The notes under the pieces: generated by a model | The model's input: only the letters and a program-made list of their open reading frames with translations | What the model was told of the DNA's origin: nothing | Databases searched by the model: none | Origin: Phycisphaerae bacterium | GTDB taxonomy: Bacteria; Planctomycetota; Phycisphaerae; UBA1845; Fen-1342 | DNA length: 64,000 bases | Reading direction: 5' to 3' | Assembly: GCA_022072445.1 (NCBI GenBank) | Contig: JAJVHV010000005.1 | Coordinates: 124,001-188,000, forward strand | Position numbers and translations under genes: made by a program | Part shown: one piece after another, positions 42,127 to 51,227 of the stretch | Layout: every line of letters starts with the position of its first letter | Numbering within the stretch: position 1 is the first letter of the stretch

Positions 42127-43782
42127 ATGTCCCGTCACGTGCGAACGCTGCTCCTGTTTCTGCTGACCGCCGCCGCGGAGGCCGCCGCCGCTCCGCGGCT
42201 GATTGTCGTCGTCAGCGTCGATCAGCTTTCGGCGGATTACCGCACGCGCTTTGCGCGCGGATTGGCCGACGACGGCTTCTTCCGCCGGGTGGAGCGCGAC
42301 GGGCTGAGCTATTCGAACTGCCGCCACATGCACGCCGGCACGTTTACGGCCCCCGGCCACGCGGTCATCATGACGGGCGCTTACCCGCATCTGACTGGCA
42401 TCATCAACAACGACTGGCACGACCGCCGCCTGAACCGGCAAGCTTATTGCGTCGAGGATGCCGACGCGCCGCTCGTCGGCGCCGAGATGGCCGACCCCAG
42501 CGAGGGCATCTCGCCACGGCAACTGCTGGTGCCGACCGTGGGCGACGCGCTGAAGCTGGCGACGGCGGGCCGCGCGAAGGTCTTCGGCGTGTCGTTGAAG
42601 GACCGCGCCGGTGTGTTGATGGCGGGTCACGCCGCCGACGCGGCCTACTGGATCAACGTGCGGAGCGGTACCTGGGTCACCAGCCGCTACTACCGGACCG
42701 ACCTGCCGGCGTACGTCGCGCAACTGAACGACTCGGCGGCGCTGGGCCGCTGGGCCGGCGGCGAGTGGCCGCTGCTGCGCGACGAGCAGAGCTATCAGGA
42801 CTCTTACCCCGACGACGCACCGTTTGAACAGGACATGGCCGGCCTGGGCCGGGCGTTTCCGCACCGGCTGCCGCCGCTCGAACCCAACCGCGTCTACTAT
42901 CGCGTGCTGCCCTACACGCCATTCGGCAACGACGCGGTTCTGGAGATGGCGCGGCTGCTGATCGAGCACGAGCAGCTCGGCGCCGACGAGGTGCCCGACA
43001 TTCTGGCAGTCGGACTCTCGTCGAACGATTACATCGGCCACGCCTTCGGGCCATTCAGCCGCGAAGTGCAGGACGTCACCTTTCGCACCGACGTGCAGCT
43101 CGCGGCGCTGGCCGACTTTCTCGATCAGCACGTCGCGGATAGATCGTGGCTCATGTTCGTCACCGCCGATCACGGCGTGTCGCCCATTCCCGAGCACGCC
43201 GCGTCGCTGCGGCTACACGCGCGGCGCAACCCGCTGGGCGATCTGAAGCAGCTTCGGCGGGATGTGGATGCGTTTCTGCGGCAGCGTCTGGGCGTCGCCG
43301 ACATGGCCGTCCGATTGGTCGAGGCGATCGACCCGCCGGCGATCTACCTCGACCGCAATCGGCCGGAGCTTTCCGGCGAGCGATTCGGCCTGGCGCAGCG
43401 GCTGGTACAGGAATTCCTGGCCGACCATCCCGAGGTCGTAACCGTCTTCACCCGCGAACAGATCCTCTCGGGATCGGGCGACACGCCCATCCTGGCGCAA
43501 TTCCGCCGCGCGTTCCACGTCGGCCGGAGCGGCGACGTGTTCTTTGCATTGCGGCCTTACACGTTTCACTCGGGCGACGCCGCGACGCACGGCACCCCCT
43601 GGGCGTATGACGCGTCCATTCCGCTGATGGTCCTGGGACCGGGGTTGCGGGCGGGGTCTTCGGATCGGCGTGTGACGCCCGCGTCGATTGCGCCAACGAT
43701 CGCGCGGCTGCTGTCGATTCCCGAGCCGCCGGCCTGCGAGGTCGAACCGCTGGTCGAAGTGCCGAGCGCGGCGTCGCACTGA
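42127..43782 (+). CDS. Alkaline-phosphatase-superfamily hydrolase (PafA-like), secreted
   Basis: 551 residues with a signal peptide (TLLLFLLTAAAEAAAA). GGGAG nine bases before ATG 42127 supports the start. Metal and nucleophile motifs: VVSVDQLSADY (Asp), HAGTFTAPGHA (Thr nucleophile), SSNDYIGHAFGP (Asp, His), FVTADHGVSP (Asp-His) and ATHGTPWAYD (His). This is the type I phosphodiesterase/PafA layout, a zinc-dependent phosphomonoesterase with a Thr nucleophile. It probably releases phosphate from organic esters in the periplasm. It stands alone, divergent from dnaE2. Confidence 0.85.
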   Translation: MSRHVRTLLLFLLTAAAEAAAAPRLIVVVSVDQLSADYRTRFARGLADDGFFRRVERDGLSYSNCRHMHAGTFTAPGHAVIMTGAYPHLTGIINNDWHDRRLNRQAYCVEDADAPLVGAEMADPSEGISPRQLLVPTVGDALKLATAGRAKVFGVSLKDRAGVLMAGHAADAAYWINVRSGTWVTSRYYRTDLPAYVAQLNDSAALGRWAGGEWPLLRDEQSYQDSYPDDAPFEQDMAGLGRAFPHRLPPLEPNRVYYRVLPYTPFGNDAVLEMARLLIEHEQLGADEVPDILAVGLSSNDYIGHAFGPFSREVQDVTFRTDVQLAALADFLDQHVADRSWLMFVTADHGVSPIPEHAASLRLHARRNPLGDLKQLRRDVDAFLRQRLGVADMAVRLVEAIDPPAIYLDRNRPELSGERFGLAQRLVQEFLADHPEVVTVFTREQILSGSGDTPILAQFRRAFHVGRSGDVFFALRPYTFHSGDAATHGTPWAYDASIPLMVLGPGLRAGSSDRRVTPASIAPTIARLLSIPEPPACEVEPLVEVPSAASH

Positions 43783-43798
43783 GCGTCCGAGCGTGGCA

Positions 43799-43912
43799 TG
43801 CTTCGAGGGTGGCATGCTTCGCCGCAGGCGCAAGCATGCTGTTCGAATGCAAGGGGGTGGCAGACCTTGAGGGTGGCGTGCTTTCGCCGTCAGGCGTACG
43901 CATGCTTGTCCC
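43799..43912. repeat. GCATGCTT hairpin repeats
   Basis: Two hairpin units: GCATGCTT-CGCC-GCA-GGCG-C-AAGCATGC at 43812-43839, and a copy with the core CGCCGTCAGGCG at 43885-43896. A partial GGCATGCTTCGAGGG precedes them. They follow the phosphatase stop and match the hairpin at 36529-36554. Likely dispersed 3'-end elements that may also end transcription. Confidence 0.7.
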
Positions 43913-43994
43913 CCCGCTCGCGCGACCCTAGCATCGCACCATCGCGGCATGTCGTCATCGAACGCGCGCCGCGTCACCGCCACTGGGCGAGCCC

Positions 43995-44789
43995 ATGCTG
44001 ATCGACACGCATTGCCATCTGACGTATGACGAGCTTCGCCCGCAGATCGGGGCCGTACTGGAGCGTGCCCGCGAGGCCGGCGTCTCGCGCTGCATCACGG
44101 TCGCGACCAGTCCGGCCGACGCGCGGCTCGCCGCCGGGCTGCTGGCCGAGCACGCCGAAATGTGGTTGGCCGCCGGAATCCACCCGCACGAAGCGGGCCG
44201 CCGCACGTATGAGGACCAGCAGCAGCTCGAGGCGATCCACCTGTCGGACGGCCTGCCCGAGAAGGTGCGCGGGCGGCTCGTCGCGGTCGGAGAAACGGGC
44301 CTGGATTTCCATTACGACTTCGCGCCGCGCGCGCGGCAGGAAGAAGTTTTTCGCCACCAGATCGAGCTGGCCCGCCGCTGCGGACGCCCGATCATCATTC
44401 ACGCCCGAAAATCCGAAGAGGTGGTCTGCGATATTCTGGCGGGCTATGGCGACCTGGCGGGCCGCGTCGTGTTCCACTGCTTCTCGGGCGGCGCAGCCCT
44501 TGCGCGGCGCATTCTTGACCTGGGATTCTGGCTGTCGTTCACAGGCGTGGCGACGTTTCGGAATGCCGATGATGTTCAGGAGTCGGCCCAGCTTGTGCCG
44601 GCCGATCGGATCATGCTCGAGACCGATGCGCCTTACCTGACGCCCGAGCCGATCCGCAAACGCCGGCCGAACGAGCCGGCCTACGTCGCGCACACCGCCC
44701 GCTTCATCGCGGAGCTGCGCGGGCAGAGCTATGAGGACTTCGCCCGGCAGACGACGGCCAATGCCGAGCGTTTCTTTGGTTTGACTTGA
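43995..44789 (+). CDS. tatD: TatD-family metal-dependent hydrolase
   Basis: 264 residues of normal length. Metal ligands are visible in LIDTHCHLTYDEL (HxH), VGETGLDFHYDF (Glu), PIIIHARKS (His), VVFHCFSGG (His) and MLETDAPYLTPE (Asp). TatD proteins are cytosolic 3'-5' exonucleases or deoxyribonucleases, involved in DNA repair and possibly other hydrolysis. The epimerase gene follows 13 bp later, so the two are probably co-transcribed. Confidence 0.92.
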   Translation: MLIDTHCHLTYDELRPQIGAVLERAREAGVSRCITVATSPADARLAAGLLAEHAEMWLAAGIHPHEAGRRTYEDQQQLEAIHLSDGLPEKVRGRLVAVGETGLDFHYDFAPRARQEEVFRHQIELARRCGRPIIIHARKSEEVVCDILAGYGDLAGRVVFHCFSGGAALARRILDLGFWLSFTGVATFRNADDVQESAQLVPADRIMLETDAPYLTPEPIRKRRPNEPAYVAHTARFIAELRGQSYEDFARQTTANAERFFGLT

Positions 44790-44802
44790 AGAAGGGACGA
44801 CC

Positions 44803-45759
44803 ATGAGCGTGGTGCTGGTGACGGGTGGAGCGGGGTTTATCGGCAGCCACATCGCCCGGCGGCTGGTGGGCCTGGGACACAAGGTGCGCGTTCTGGACAA
44901 TTTCGCCACCGGGCGGCGCGAGAACATCGCCGACATCGAGTCGAAGATCGAGCTGGTGGTCGGCGACATCGGCCAGCCGCCGATGTGCGACCGCTGCGCC
45001 GCCGGCGCAGAAGTGGTGTTTCACGTCGCCGCCATCCCCAGCGTACCGCGCAGCGTCGACAAGCCGCGCGAGAGCCACGAGGCCAACGCCACCGGCACGT
45101 TTAACGTGCTGCACGCCGCCCGCAACGCGGGCGTGCGGCGGTTCGTCTATTCGGCCAGCAGCTCGGCCTACGGCGACACGCCGACACTGCCGAAAGTCGA
45201 GAGCATGCGGCCGGCGCCGCTCAGTCCCTACGCGGTCAGCAAGCTCATGGGCGAGTATTACTGCGCGTGCTTCTCGAACGTCTACGGAATCGAGACCATC
45301 GCCCTGCGGTACTTCAACGTCTTCGGGCCGCGCCAGGATCCCAAAAGCCAGTACGCCGCCGTCATCCCCGCCTTCGTCACCCGCATGCTCCGGGGCGAAA
45401 GCCCGACGGTCTACGGCGACGGCGAGCAGTCACGCGACTTCTGCTTCATCGACAACGTCGTTGATGCGAACCTTCAGGCCGGCGGGCTGCTGAAGGGCGA
45501 GGGCGGGCTGGCGCGCATGAGCGGCGAGGTGGTCAACGTCGCCTGTGGCGAGCGGACCACGCTCAACGAGATCATCGCCGCCATCAACAAGTCCCTCGGC
45601 ACGAACATCCGCGCCGAATACCGCGAACGCCGCGCCGGCGACGTCATGCACAGCCTGGCCGACATCGGCGAGGCCCGCCGCGTCATCGGCTACACGCCGA
45701 AGGTGCTGTTCGAAGAGGGGCTGCATCGCACGATCGAGTGGTATCGCCAGCACACGTAA
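44803..45759 (+). CDS. UDP-sugar 4-epimerase-type NAD-dependent SDR (GalE/WbpP-like)
   Basis: 318 residues from ATG 44803. The NAD-binding motif is VTGGAGFIGSHIARRL. The catalytic Ser lies in SASSSAYGDTP and the Tyr-Lys in YAVSKLMGEYY, followed by ALRYFNVFGPRQDP and GDGEQSRDFCFIDNVVDA, which are typical of UDP-glucose/UDP-GlcNAc 4-epimerases. It likely supplies nucleotide sugars for polysaccharide or LPS. Its 3' end overlaps the convergent alanine racemase gene by 77 bp. Confidence 0.88.
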   Translation: MSVVLVTGGAGFIGSHIARRLVGLGHKVRVLDNFATGRRENIADIESKIELVVGDIGQPPMCDRCAAGAEVVFHVAAIPSVPRSVDKPRESHEANATGTFNVLHAARNAGVRRFVYSASSSAYGDTPTLPKVESMRPAPLSPYAVSKLMGEYYCACFSNVYGIETIALRYFNVFGPRQDPKSQYAAVIPAFVTRMLRGESPTVYGDGEQSRDFCFIDNVVDANLQAGGLLKGEGGLARMSGEVVNVACGERTTLNEIIAAINKSLGTNIRAEYRERRAGDVMHSLADIGEARRVIGYTPKVLFEEGLHRTIEWYRQHT

Positions 45760-46684
45760 GCGGCGCGTCGTCGATCGGGGCGTAAGTCCGCGGCCCCATC
45801 GCGCCGTAGCGGCAGAGTATCTCGTGCTCGCGCGTGCAGTAAAAACCGGCGAGCACCGCTTCGGGCAGTTCGTCACCCAGCAGGACGACTTCGTCGCCGA
45901 CCCGGTCGTGCGCGTCGACGCTGACGTACGACGAGTTCATGCCGACTTCGAGAATCTGCTGTCGGCGGCCGTTGATCACCGCCGGCCCTTCGCGCAGAAA
46001 GTTGGAATAGCCGGCCAGGATCACGCCCACGCGCGGGCAATGGAAGCGCGTGTAGCCGGCCGGCCCGTGCGTCTGCCGCACGCTCTCCAGCCGTGCGGAC
46101 ACGCGCAGCGCCCCGCGATAGAGCGCCACGCCCGGCCGCACGGCGTCGAGCCATGCGTCGGGCGTGTCGAGCAGCGCGCTCGACGCCGCGTGCAGCTTCA
46201 TGCTTCGCCCGCCGAGCAGCTCGCGCAGCCGCCGCGCCCCCTCCGGCCGCGCCGTGTGCGTCATCGCTTCGTCGATCGCGCCGCCCGCCGCGGCGAGAAT
46301 CTCGTCGATCTGCCCGTCGGGGCAGCCGAAGCGTTGCATGCCCGTGTCGACGCTCAGCGCGCAGCCTATCGAGGCGTAGCGCCGCGCCTGCTCGACACTG
46401 GCGACGCAGGGCCGCACGCCCAGTTCCTGATGCCAGGCCGCTTCGCCGTCCGCCGGGCCGATCACCAGGCCCGGCCGGCCGACCTCACGCGCCTCGTCGA
46501 TCGAGAAATACGCGAATTCGTCGACCACCGCCGCCAACGCATCGGCGACGCGGATCGCGCCGAGACCGTACGCGTCGGCCTTGACAACTGCTAAGAGCTC
46601 TACGCCGGTGGATGCTCGGATTCTCTCGGCCGACGCTCGTATCCGATCGAGGTCGACGCGAGCACTGACATGCCTGGAACGCAT
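45683..46684 (-). CDS. alr: Alanine racemase, divergent
   Basis: 333 residues from ATG 46684 (MRSRHVSARVDLDRI); the much longer upstream frame is antisense-like. The PLP Lys is in LLAVVKADAYGLGA and the catalytic Tyr in ILAGYSNFLRE. The usual CMDMxMVD segment is replaced by VGMNSSYVSVDAHDRVGDEVV, which keeps the fold pattern. It makes D-alanine for peptidoglycan, or acts on another amino acid, as the divergence would allow. It overlaps the epimerase 3' end by 77 bp and lies 49 bp after the GGDEF gene on the same strand. Confidence 0.8.
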   Translation of the reverse strand: MRSRHVSARVDLDRIRASAERIRASTGVELLAVVKADAYGLGAIRVADALAAVVDEFAYFSIDEAREVGRPGLVIGPADGEAAWHQELGVRPCVASVEQARRYASIGCALSVDTGMQRFGCPDGQIDEILAAAGGAIDEAMTHTARPEGARRLRELLGGRSMKLHAASSALLDTPDAWLDAVRPGVALYRGALRVSARLESVRQTHGPAGYTRFHCPRVGVILAGYSNFLREGPAVINGRRQQILEVGMNSSYVSVDAHDRVGDEVVLLGDELPEAVLAGFYCTREHEILCRYGAMGPRTYAPIDDAPLTCAGDTTRSCDAAPLRTAPSACSR

Positions 46685-46733
46685 CGATGTGTCACCAAAA
46701 CGGACCTCCGTGTCCGCTGGGCAGCAGTATACG

Positions 46734-48107
46734 TCAGCTTTCACGCCCGGCAAGGTCCGCGCAGCGCGGCACTCCGTCCGCCACGCGGCGCTCGTCGAAT
46801 GCCGCGTCTCCGACCGCGCCTGCCGGCGGCCGGAAGCAGATGCGCGCGCCGCCGGCGCGCTTGGCGCGGTACATGGCCTCGTCGGCAGCCCGCACCAGCT
46901 TCTCGCCGTCCCAGCCGCGCTCCCGCTGCACCGCGCCGATGCTGGCCGCCAGCTCAATGCGGTGGCCGTCGATCGGGGCGGGCTCTGAAGCGATCCGCTC
47001 CTGAATCCGCAGCGCGGCTCGCCGCGCTCCGGCCAGATCGGTGCTCGGCAGCAGCACGGCGAACTCGTCGCCGCCCACGCGGGCACACACGTCGAACTGC
47101 CGCAACGCCGACGAGATGCGGCCGGCCACGTCACGAATGACGACGTCGCCCGCCGGATGCCCCAGCCGGTCGTTGACGGCCTTGAGGCCGTCGAGATCCA
47201 GCATCAGCAGCGAGAGCGGCTGCGAGAAACGCGTCGCGCGGCTGATCTCGCCGGCGAGCGCCTCGCGGAATGCCCGCACGTTGGCGATCCCGCTCAGTTC
47301 GTCGACGCGCGCCTCGGTCCGGGCCGACTCGAGCTGCCGTGCGAGACGCAGCGAGCGTCCGATGAACGCGAAGACGCGTTCGTGGTCAGCGGCGGAATGA
47401 TCCGGCCGCTGCTCGCGCACGCGGCTCAGCCCGATGACGGCGACGACCTGGTTATCGGCCGTGCAGGGTGCGACGAGATATCGACCGTCGCGATACTCGA
47501 CGTGAATCGGACTGGCGTCGTCTGATAACTGCATCCGGGCCTGCGACGCCGCCCGCGCCAGGATGCCGTCCGTCGCTAGCGGTATGACCAGGTTGATCGG
47601 ACGTACGTGGTTGGTTTCCGCGAGCGTGAGCTGGCCGCGCGGCGCGTCGTGCAGGTAGATCGAGGCGTCCGAATAACCGAGACGCTCGGGCAGGATGGTC
47701 GTGCATTTTCGGCACAGCGCGCGCAGGTCCGCGTCGTGAAATTCCAGCAGCCACTCGGGCAGATTCGCCGGCGGGCGCGGTACGTCGGCGGCGGATGCGA
47801 CGAGATCGGCCCACAGAATTTCGAGCACCGGCGCTGCGCACGGTTTTCGGACGACCGGCCCGATCGGCCAATTCGCCGGAACGGCGTGGCGAGCGGCGGT
47901 GAAGTAGACCCAGCGTTGCGGGTGCAGGTCTGGGAACGCGCCGCGCCGTGAGCGGTCCATCCATATCTGACGGGGTTGGATGTCGCCGGGCCGCGCGTCG
48001 GCGGGGAGGACGCGCAGCGTCAGGTCCGCCGGTCGCGTGCGTTGGACGTCGGCCGCGAGGGCTGCGTCGTCGGTGATCAGCAGCACATCGATGATCTGGT
48101 TAAACAT
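46734..48107 (-). CDS. Diguanylate cyclase (GGDEF) with N-terminal sensory region
   Basis: 457 residues from ATG 48107, with GGAG five to six bases upstream. The N-terminal 110 residues resemble a receiver-like fold without the phosphorylated Asp in an obvious place. A GAF-like region follows (about 140-270). The cyclase domain has an intact RVGGDEFAVLLP and a product-inhibition site RQFD exactly five residues before it. It should make cyclic di-GMP and be feedback-controlled. It is divergent from the flagellar cluster, and a role in the motile-sessile switch is plausible (inference). Confidence 0.9.
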   Translation of the reverse strand: MFNQIIDVLLITDDAALAADVQRTRPADLTLRVLPADARPGDIQPRQIWMDRSRRGAFPDLHPQRWVYFTAARHAVPANWPIGPVVRKPCAAPVLEILWADLVASAADVPRPPANLPEWLLEFHDADLRALCRKCTTILPERLGYSDASIYLHDAPRGQLTLAETNHVRPINLVIPLATDGILARAASQARMQLSDDASPIHVEYRDGRYLVAPCTADNQVVAVIGLSRVREQRPDHSAADHERVFAFIGRSLRLARQLESARTEARVDELSGIANVRAFREALAGEISRATRFSQPLSLLMLDLDGLKAVNDRLGHPAGDVVIRDVAGRISSALRQFDVCARVGGDEFAVLLPSTDLAGARRAALRIQERIASEPAPIDGHRIELAASIGAVQRERGWDGEKLVRAADEAMYRAKRAGGARICFRPPAGAVGDAAFDERRVADGVPRCADLAGRES

Positions 48108-48292
48108 CGAGCTCCGCCCGCAACGCCTAACCCATTCTATCGGTCGTCGTCGGCAGTGTCCGAAGCGCAATCGCGGCGGGCGCGAAGGCGCAGTTTGCGT
48201 GCAGTTCGGACAGGCACACTCCCGATAGGAAGGTCGTCGGGCGACGTTGTCGCCGGTGGTCATTCCACGGACGGAATGGAGATGGTCTCAGG

Positions 48293-50716
48293 ATGAGTGA
48301 ATCCAGACCCAGACGGACGCTGCGCGAGGTGCTGGCAGGACGCTGGCAGATACCGCTGGCGCTGGCTTCGGCCGGCGCGGTGGGCGTCGCGCTGCTGTCG
48401 CTGCGTCCGACGATCCCGCCGGTGAATTTTGACGCCGCCATGGCCGACATCGCGGAGTTGATGTCGCACGGCGCGTTTGGCCCGGCGACGGATGCGGCGG
48501 CCAATCTGCTGGAGCACGATCCGCCCGTCTCTGAGGCGCAGCAGGCGGCGCTGCACCGATTTCTGGCGGACGCGATTTACGAGCTCGAGTCGAAGCAGCC
48601 GGTTCCCAACCCGGCGAATCTGCGTCTGATGCTGCGGCACGCCGACGAAGCCGCGCGGCTCCGGCACGAACAGCCGCCGGAGCTCGCGGTGCGGTCGGCG
48701 GAAGCGCTGGAGTGGCTGGGCGAGCGTGAAGCGGCGCTGGAGCGCTACCGGCGGTTGATCGAGGCGGCGCCTGAATCGAACGAAGCGCACCGCTCGCACC
48801 AGGCGCTGGTCCGGCTGCTCGAAGGCCATCCGCAGGGCGAGAGCGAGCGGCGGCGCTCGATGGCGGCGTTGTTGGACGACGAGCGCACGCCGATGTCGTT
48901 CGTGTGGTGGGCGTTGCAGCGCGCGGTTCAGGACGCGCTGGACCAGAACGACACGCTGACGGCCCGCGAGTTGCTGGAGCGCTATGGCCCGCGGCTGGCG
49001 CGCTCTGACCGGCAGGGGTATTACGCGTTCCTGGACGCGTGGATCAAACTTCGGGAGGGGCGTCCGGATGAAGCGGGTCCGATCGCGGAATGGGTCGACG
49101 ACTGGCTGGGGGAGTTGCGGCCCGATCCGGACCGGCTGAGCGAGCGCGGCTATCTGCCGGCGATGAACCGCTGGCTGCGCGGCGAGATCAACCTGGCGGA
49201 CGAGCGGCCGCAGGAAGCGCTGGCGGCGTTCGACGCGGCGCTGGCGCTGCAGCCGGAGTCGGACCTGGCGCTGGCGGCGATGGTGGGGCGTGGCCGGGCG
49301 CAAGCGCGGCTGGGCCGCGATCAGGACGCGGCCGAAGAGCTGCGCGCCATGGTGACGGCGATCCTGGCCGCGCAGGCGCGGGACCGGGCTGACACGGCAG
49401 CGCACGAAGGGTGGCGCTGGCGCAGCGTCAGTCCGCGGGCGCTGGCGCGGCTGCAACAGGCGCTCGAGACGCTGGCCGAACGGGCGCGGGCGGGCGCTCG
49501 CCCGGATGACGCCGTGGGTTATCTCAGTCTGGCGGCGGAACTGGCGTCGCTGCACGGGCGGCGGCCAGCACTGGAGGCGCTGTCGAATCTGGCCGGGCTG
49601 TTGAAAGCGGCCGTCGACGCCCGGCCGCAGCTCAGCTCGCGCGAGCTGCGGGGGCTGGCGCGGCAGACGGCGCGGACGTTTGAGCAGGCCGCGGCGCTGG
49701 TCGAGCTGGACGAGCGGCGTGTCTCGGACCTGTTGTGGTCGGCCGCCGAATACTACGACCGGGCGGGCGCGGTGGCGGAGACGCGGCGGATTCTGCTGCG
49801 GTTCGCGGACGCGCATCGATCCGACCCGCGTTATCCGGCGGCGCTGCTGAAGCTGGGTCAGCTCAGTCAGGTGGAAGGGCACTTCGACGACGCGGTGCGG
49901 CAGTATGAGACGCTGTGGAAGCAGTTTCCCGACGTTCCGGAGTCGGTTCGGGCGCGGGTTCAACTGGCGGAATGCCTGACGGCGCTGGGGAACGGCCACG
50001 AGCAGCGGGCCGAGCAGATTCTGGTGGACCTGCTGGAAGACGATCGGATTGCGCCGGAGTCGGCGGCGTTTCTGGACGCGCTGCGGGCGCTGTGCGACCA
50101 GCTTTACTACCGGGGGCGGTACGCCGACGCGATTGTGCGGCTGGAGAACCTGTTGACCTACGCGCCGGACCGGCCGGATCGGCGGCGGACGATGTTCATG
50201 CTGGCGGACTCGTTCCGGCAGAGTGGGGAGGCGCTGCGCGCGTCGCCGCCGGCGGACACGGATGCGGTGCGCGTGGACGAGGTGGTGCGGGCGCGGCTGA
50301 GTCAGGCGGCGGAGACGTTTGGCGAGATTTACGCGGACGAGTCGAGCGCGGCGGAGGACGAAGAGGGGGCGTTGTACGACCGGCTGGCGATGCAATACCG
50401 GGCGGACTGTCTGCTGGCGCTGGGCGACGACGCGGCGCTGGAGCAGGCGCTGGTGGTGTTGCGGCAGATTGCGGTGCGGTTTGACCGCGAACCGGCGGCG
50501 CTGAACGCGCAGGTTCAGATCGCGAACATTTATCTGCGGCGCGGGATGCTGACGGAAGCGGCGCGGGCGGTGGAGCGGGCGCGCTGGCTGCTGGGGAACG
50601 TGCCGGACGAGGCGTTCCGGGCGTATGACGACGGGACGGACCGGTCCTACTGGCAGCGCTACATCAACGCGATTTCGTCTTCTCATCTGTTCAAGGACGT
50701 GTTCGCGACGTCGTAG
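48293..50716 (+). CDS. Membrane-anchored TPR-repeat protein at the head of the flagellar cluster
   Basis: 807 residues from ATG 48293. One N-terminal membrane helix (IPLALASAGAVGVALLSL, about 20-38) is followed by a long array of helical repeats with TPR character, such as PQEALAAFDAALALQPES, YPAALLKLGQLSQVEGHF and FDDAVRQYETLWKQFPD. There is no enzymatic motif. It lies 26 bp upstream of the flgN-like gene on the same strand. A scaffold or assembly role in the envelope, perhaps for flagella, is suggested only by context. Confidence 0.75.
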   Translation: MSESRPRRTLREVLAGRWQIPLALASAGAVGVALLSLRPTIPPVNFDAAMADIAELMSHGAFGPATDAAANLLEHDPPVSEAQQAALHRFLADAIYELESKQPVPNPANLRLMLRHADEAARLRHEQPPELAVRSAEALEWLGEREAALERYRRLIEAAPESNEAHRSHQALVRLLEGHPQGESERRRSMAALLDDERTPMSFVWWALQRAVQDALDQNDTLTARELLERYGPRLARSDRQGYYAFLDAWIKLREGRPDEAGPIAEWVDDWLGELRPDPDRLSERGYLPAMNRWLRGEINLADERPQEALAAFDAALALQPESDLALAAMVGRGRAQARLGRDQDAAEELRAMVTAILAAQARDRADTAAHEGWRWRSVSPRALARLQQALETLAERARAGARPDDAVGYLSLAAELASLHGRRPALEALSNLAGLLKAAVDARPQLSSRELRGLARQTARTFEQAAALVELDERRVSDLLWSAAEYYDRAGAVAETRRILLRFADAHRSDPRYPAALLKLGQLSQVEGHFDDAVRQYETLWKQFPDVPESVRARVQLAECLTALGNGHEQRAEQILVDLLEDDRIAPESAAFLDALRALCDQLYYRGRYADAIVRLENLLTYAPDRPDRRRTMFMLADSFRQSGEALRASPPADTDAVRVDEVVRARLSQAAETFGEIYADESSAAEDEEGALYDRLAMQYRADCLLALGDDAALEQALVVLRQIAVRFDREPAALNAQVQIANIYLRRGMLTEAARAVERARWLLGNVPDEAFRAYDDGTDRSYWQRYINAISSSHLFKDVFATS

Positions 50717-50742
50717 GGGCGTCGCGCGGCGTGGAGTGCATG

Positions 50743-51204
50743 ATGGACGTGAATCCTCCCAACGACGCGGAACGGCTGCTGGCGCTGCTGAGCGAGCAGC
50801 GCGACCGATACCTGACGCTGCGCGAGCTGAGCCGGCGGCAACGGACGCTGATCACCGACGACCGTCCGGACCTGCTGCTGACCATTCTGACGGAGCGGCA
50901 GGGGCTGGTCTCGGCGCTGGCCCGGCTGAATGACGAGCTGGCGCCGTTCCGGCGCGACTGGAACCAGACGTATGGAACGCTGAGCGAAGTGGCGCGGCAG
51001 GCGGTCTCGAAGCTGGTGACGGAGATCAACGAACTGCTGAGCGAGATCATGAAGACCGACCGCGAGGACGGCAAGCTGCTGTCGATCCGCAAGCAGATGA
51101 TCGAGGACGAGACCAGCGGGCTATCGGGCGGGCGGCTGGCCAACGCCTCGTATGCCCGGGCGGCGCGACCCGACGGCGGTTCGTCGGCGGACATCACGGG
51201 GTGA
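50743..51204 (+). CDS. flgN: FlgN-like flagellar export chaperone
   Basis: 153 residues from ATG 50743, with GGAG six bases upstream (GTG 50731 and ATG 50740 are alternatives). The protein is almost wholly helical: AERLLALLSEQRDRYLTLREL, then LLLTILTERQGLVSALARLN, then an Ala/Thr helix. It fits the FlgN family, which guards hook-filament junction proteins FlgK and FlgL before export. The family is weakly conserved, so the call rests on length, helical pattern and position in the cluster. Confidence 0.65.
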   Translation: MDVNPPNDAERLLALLSEQRDRYLTLRELSRRQRTLITDDRPDLLLTILTERQGLVSALARLNDELAPFRRDWNQTYGTLSEVARQAVSKLVTEINELLSEIMKTDREDGKLLSIRKQMIEDETSGLSGGRLANASYARAARPDGGSSADITG

Positions 51205-51227
51205 CGCACGTGCCAGGGACGGCTTGC

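Noticed and set aside
48260-50686. An 808-codon open frame antisense to the TPR protein
   Set aside because: Arg/Gln/Pro-rich, no domain, mirrors the GC-rich codon pattern of the plus-strand gene. The same holds for the long antisense frames at 50691-52760, 54853-56826 and 57948-60341.
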